Source: Blastocatellia bacterium (GTDB lineage Bacteria > Acidobacteriota > Blastocatellia > Chloracidobacteriales > JADJPF01). From it: DNA of 7,065 nt. The notes under the pieces are model-generated. The model worked only from the letters and a program-made list of their open reading frames with translations, ran no database searches and had not been told where the DNA came from. The position numbers and the translations under genes are program-made. Below, piece after piece: positions 6,106-7,065 of the stretch; the stretch's first letter is position 1; every line of letters starts with the position of its first letter. The DNA is taken from assembly GCA_016789295.1 (NCBI GenBank), contig JAEUQL010000185.1, positions 1 to 7,065 on the forward strand, given 5' to 3'.

Positions 6106-6126
6106 AAGGGGGCATCTTGCCCCCTT
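6106..6126 (+). terminator. Intrinsic-type terminator hairpin after the secreted-protein gene
   Basis: AAGGGGGCA (6106-6114) and TGCCCCCTT (6118-6126) form a perfect 9-bp GC-rich stem with a TCT loop, 22 nt past the stop codon. The following bases CTGATCTTGTCTGTTT are only moderately T-rich. A terminator separating this gene from accD is the best reading. Confidence 0.75.
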
Positions 6127-6128
6127 CT

Positions 6129-6212
6129 GATCTTGTCTGTTTAGTAGCAGCGATCTAGAACGATTGATCTTGATCTCTATCTGATCTTCGGCGTTGCGTG
6201 TTTTTGAAGATC
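6129..6212. repeat. Second GATC cluster, upstream of accD
   Basis: Six GATC sites (6129, 6152, 6166, 6172, 6183, 6209) in 84 bp of intergenic DNA. The 11-mer AGATCGCCAAT at 6208-6218 is identical to 2783-2793 in the first cluster. The sites lie between the terminator hairpin and the accD leader, in or near the probable accD promoter region. A weak TTGCGT/TATGTT pair (6194-6199 and 6218-6223) overlaps the last site. Confidence 0.5.
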
Positions 6213-6248
6213 GCCAATATGTTAAACTAGCCTTTCTTTTTTAAATTT

Positions 6249-6310
6249 GAACCTTCTTTTCAATACAAAATAGCCAGAAGTGTTTGTAAAAAGAAGGTGT
6301 TGAGAGGTTC
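6249..6310 (+). promoter_or_regulatory. accD leader with two mutually exclusive hairpins
   Basis: ACCTTCTTTT (6251-6260) pairs perfectly with AAAAGAAGGT (6289-6298), and inside it ACAAA (6265-6269) pairs with TTTGT (6283-6287). Alternatively GAACCT (6249-6254) pairs perfectly with AGGTTC (6305-6310), which covers half of the GAGAGG ribosome binding site (6302-6307). The two structures use the same left bases and exclude each other, so one leaves accD open and the other hides its ribosome binding site. This could be a translational switch; the trigger is unknown. Confidence 0.4.
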
Positions 6311-6312
6311 CG

Positions 6313-7065
6313 ATGTCCTGGTTTAAGAGAAAGAAGACCGAAGATCTGACAGTACCTACTGAAGAAGAGAGGGTAGTGAAGACAGAAGGTCTATTTTCGA
6401 AGTGTCCCGAATGCAAACAGACTCTATTCAAAGGCCAACTAGACGACAACCTCCAGGTCTGCCCAAAGTGCAGCTACCACTTCAAGATCGATGTCTATAG
6501 CAGACTCAAGTCTCTTTTTGATGAAGGCAACTTTCAAGAGTTTGACAAGGGACTGACTTCGACTGACCCACTCACCTTTTTTGACACAAAACCATACAAA
6601 GAACGTCTAGAAAAGACAAGAGAGTCTACAGGATTTTTTGATGCTGTAGTCTCTGCAAAAGGTAAGATCGGTGCACACCCTACCATAGCTTGTGCAATGG
6701 TCTACGATTTTATTGGCGGCTCGATGGGATCTGTAGTAGGTGAAAAGATCACACGTGCAATAGAGCGTGCTGTAGAAGAGAGATCAGCACTCATAATCGT
6801 TTCGGCTTCAGGTGGGGCAAGGATGATGGAAGGAGCACTCTCACTGATGCAGATGGCCAAGATCAGTGCTGCACTAGCTCGCCTTGATCAAGTACAACTA
6901 CCTTACATCTCTGTACTGACAGATCCGACAACTGGTGGTGTAACGGCAAGTTATGCAATGCTTGGCGATCTCAACATAGCCGAGCCAGGAGCACTTATCG
7001 GATTTGCAGGGCCGCGTGTTATTGAACAGACCATTAGACAGAAGCTACCACCAGGATTTCAACGC
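6313..7065 (+). CDS. accD: Acetyl-CoA carboxylase carboxyltransferase beta subunit, 3' end missing
   Basis: The first 251 codons; the frame is open to the window edge. AccD usually has about 280-305 residues, so some 30-50 are missing. With AccA it forms the cytoplasmic carboxyltransferase that moves the carboxyl group from biotin-BCCP to acetyl-CoA, making malonyl-CoA for fatty acid synthesis. Cys31, Cys34, Cys50 and Cys53 (CPEC and CPKC) form the N-terminal zinc ribbon characteristic of bacterial AccD. The crotonase-like carboxyltransferase domain follows, with SGGARMMEG at 166-174, DPTTGGVTASY from 204 and GFAGPRVIEQT from 230, which shape the acyl-CoA and oxyanion pockets. The ATG at 6313 is preceded by GAGAGG, 5 nt away, and gives the usual MSWFKRKK opening. 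The folC gene that often follows accD is not in view, and no other acc gene is seen. The leader can fold over the ribosome binding site. No defects are seen. Confidence 0.97.
   Translation, partial: MSWFKRKKTEDLTVPTEEERVVKTEGLFSKCPECKQTLFKGQLDDNLQVCPKCSYHFKIDVYSRLKSLFDEGNFQEFDKGLTSTDPLTFFDTKPYKERLEKTRESTGFFDAVVSAKGKIGAHPTIACAMVYDFIGGSMGSVVGEKITRAIERAVEERSALIIVSASGGARMMEGALSLMQMAKISAALARLDQVQLPYISVLTDPTTGGVTASYAMLGDLNIAEPGALIGFAGPRVIEQTIRQKLPPGFQR

Overview
This 7.1 kb window is bacterial chromosome with three complete genes and two that run off the edges. There is no tRNA, rRNA, CRISPR array or insertion sequence. The genes are compact with moderate GC (about 40-45 %, lower between genes and clearly lower at the left edge). 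The exported dipeptidyl-peptidase with its propeller of SPDGK blades, the HtpG and the secreted Cys-rich protein of unknown family would fit an Acidobacteriota-like organism. That placement is an impression from protein style, not proven by the sequence.

Layout. The left three genes are on the minus strand. At the left edge is the first 128 codons of an endonuclease/exonuclease/phosphatase (EEP) fold protein (1-385), which is AT-rich and has its own TATAAT promoter. Next is htpG, the bacterial Hsp90 (520-2448), then a 703-bp spacer, then a signal-peptide-bearing S9 serine peptidase of the DPP5 type (3152-5179). A 304-bp divergent spacer (5180-5483) separates these from two plus-strand genes: a 199-residue secreted protein with eight cysteines (5484-6083), and accD, the zinc-finger carboxyltransferase beta subunit of acetyl-CoA carboxylase (6313 to beyond the right edge).

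The genes do not form one pathway. HtpG (folding), AccD (fatty acid synthesis) and the exported peptidase are housekeeping functions with separate transcription signals, and hairpins close htpG, the peptidase gene and the secreted-protein gene. The unexplained structure is between the genes. There is a cluster of ten GATC sites in 134 bp upstream of htpG. A second cluster of six lies upstream of accD and shares an 11-mer with the first. Five AATC elements sit at near-helical spacing. A perfect 10-bp dyad precedes the secreted protein. The accD leader can form two mutually exclusive hairpins, one of which covers the ribosome binding site. No complete new system is evident; these regulatory signals and the uncharacterised secreted protein are the best leads.
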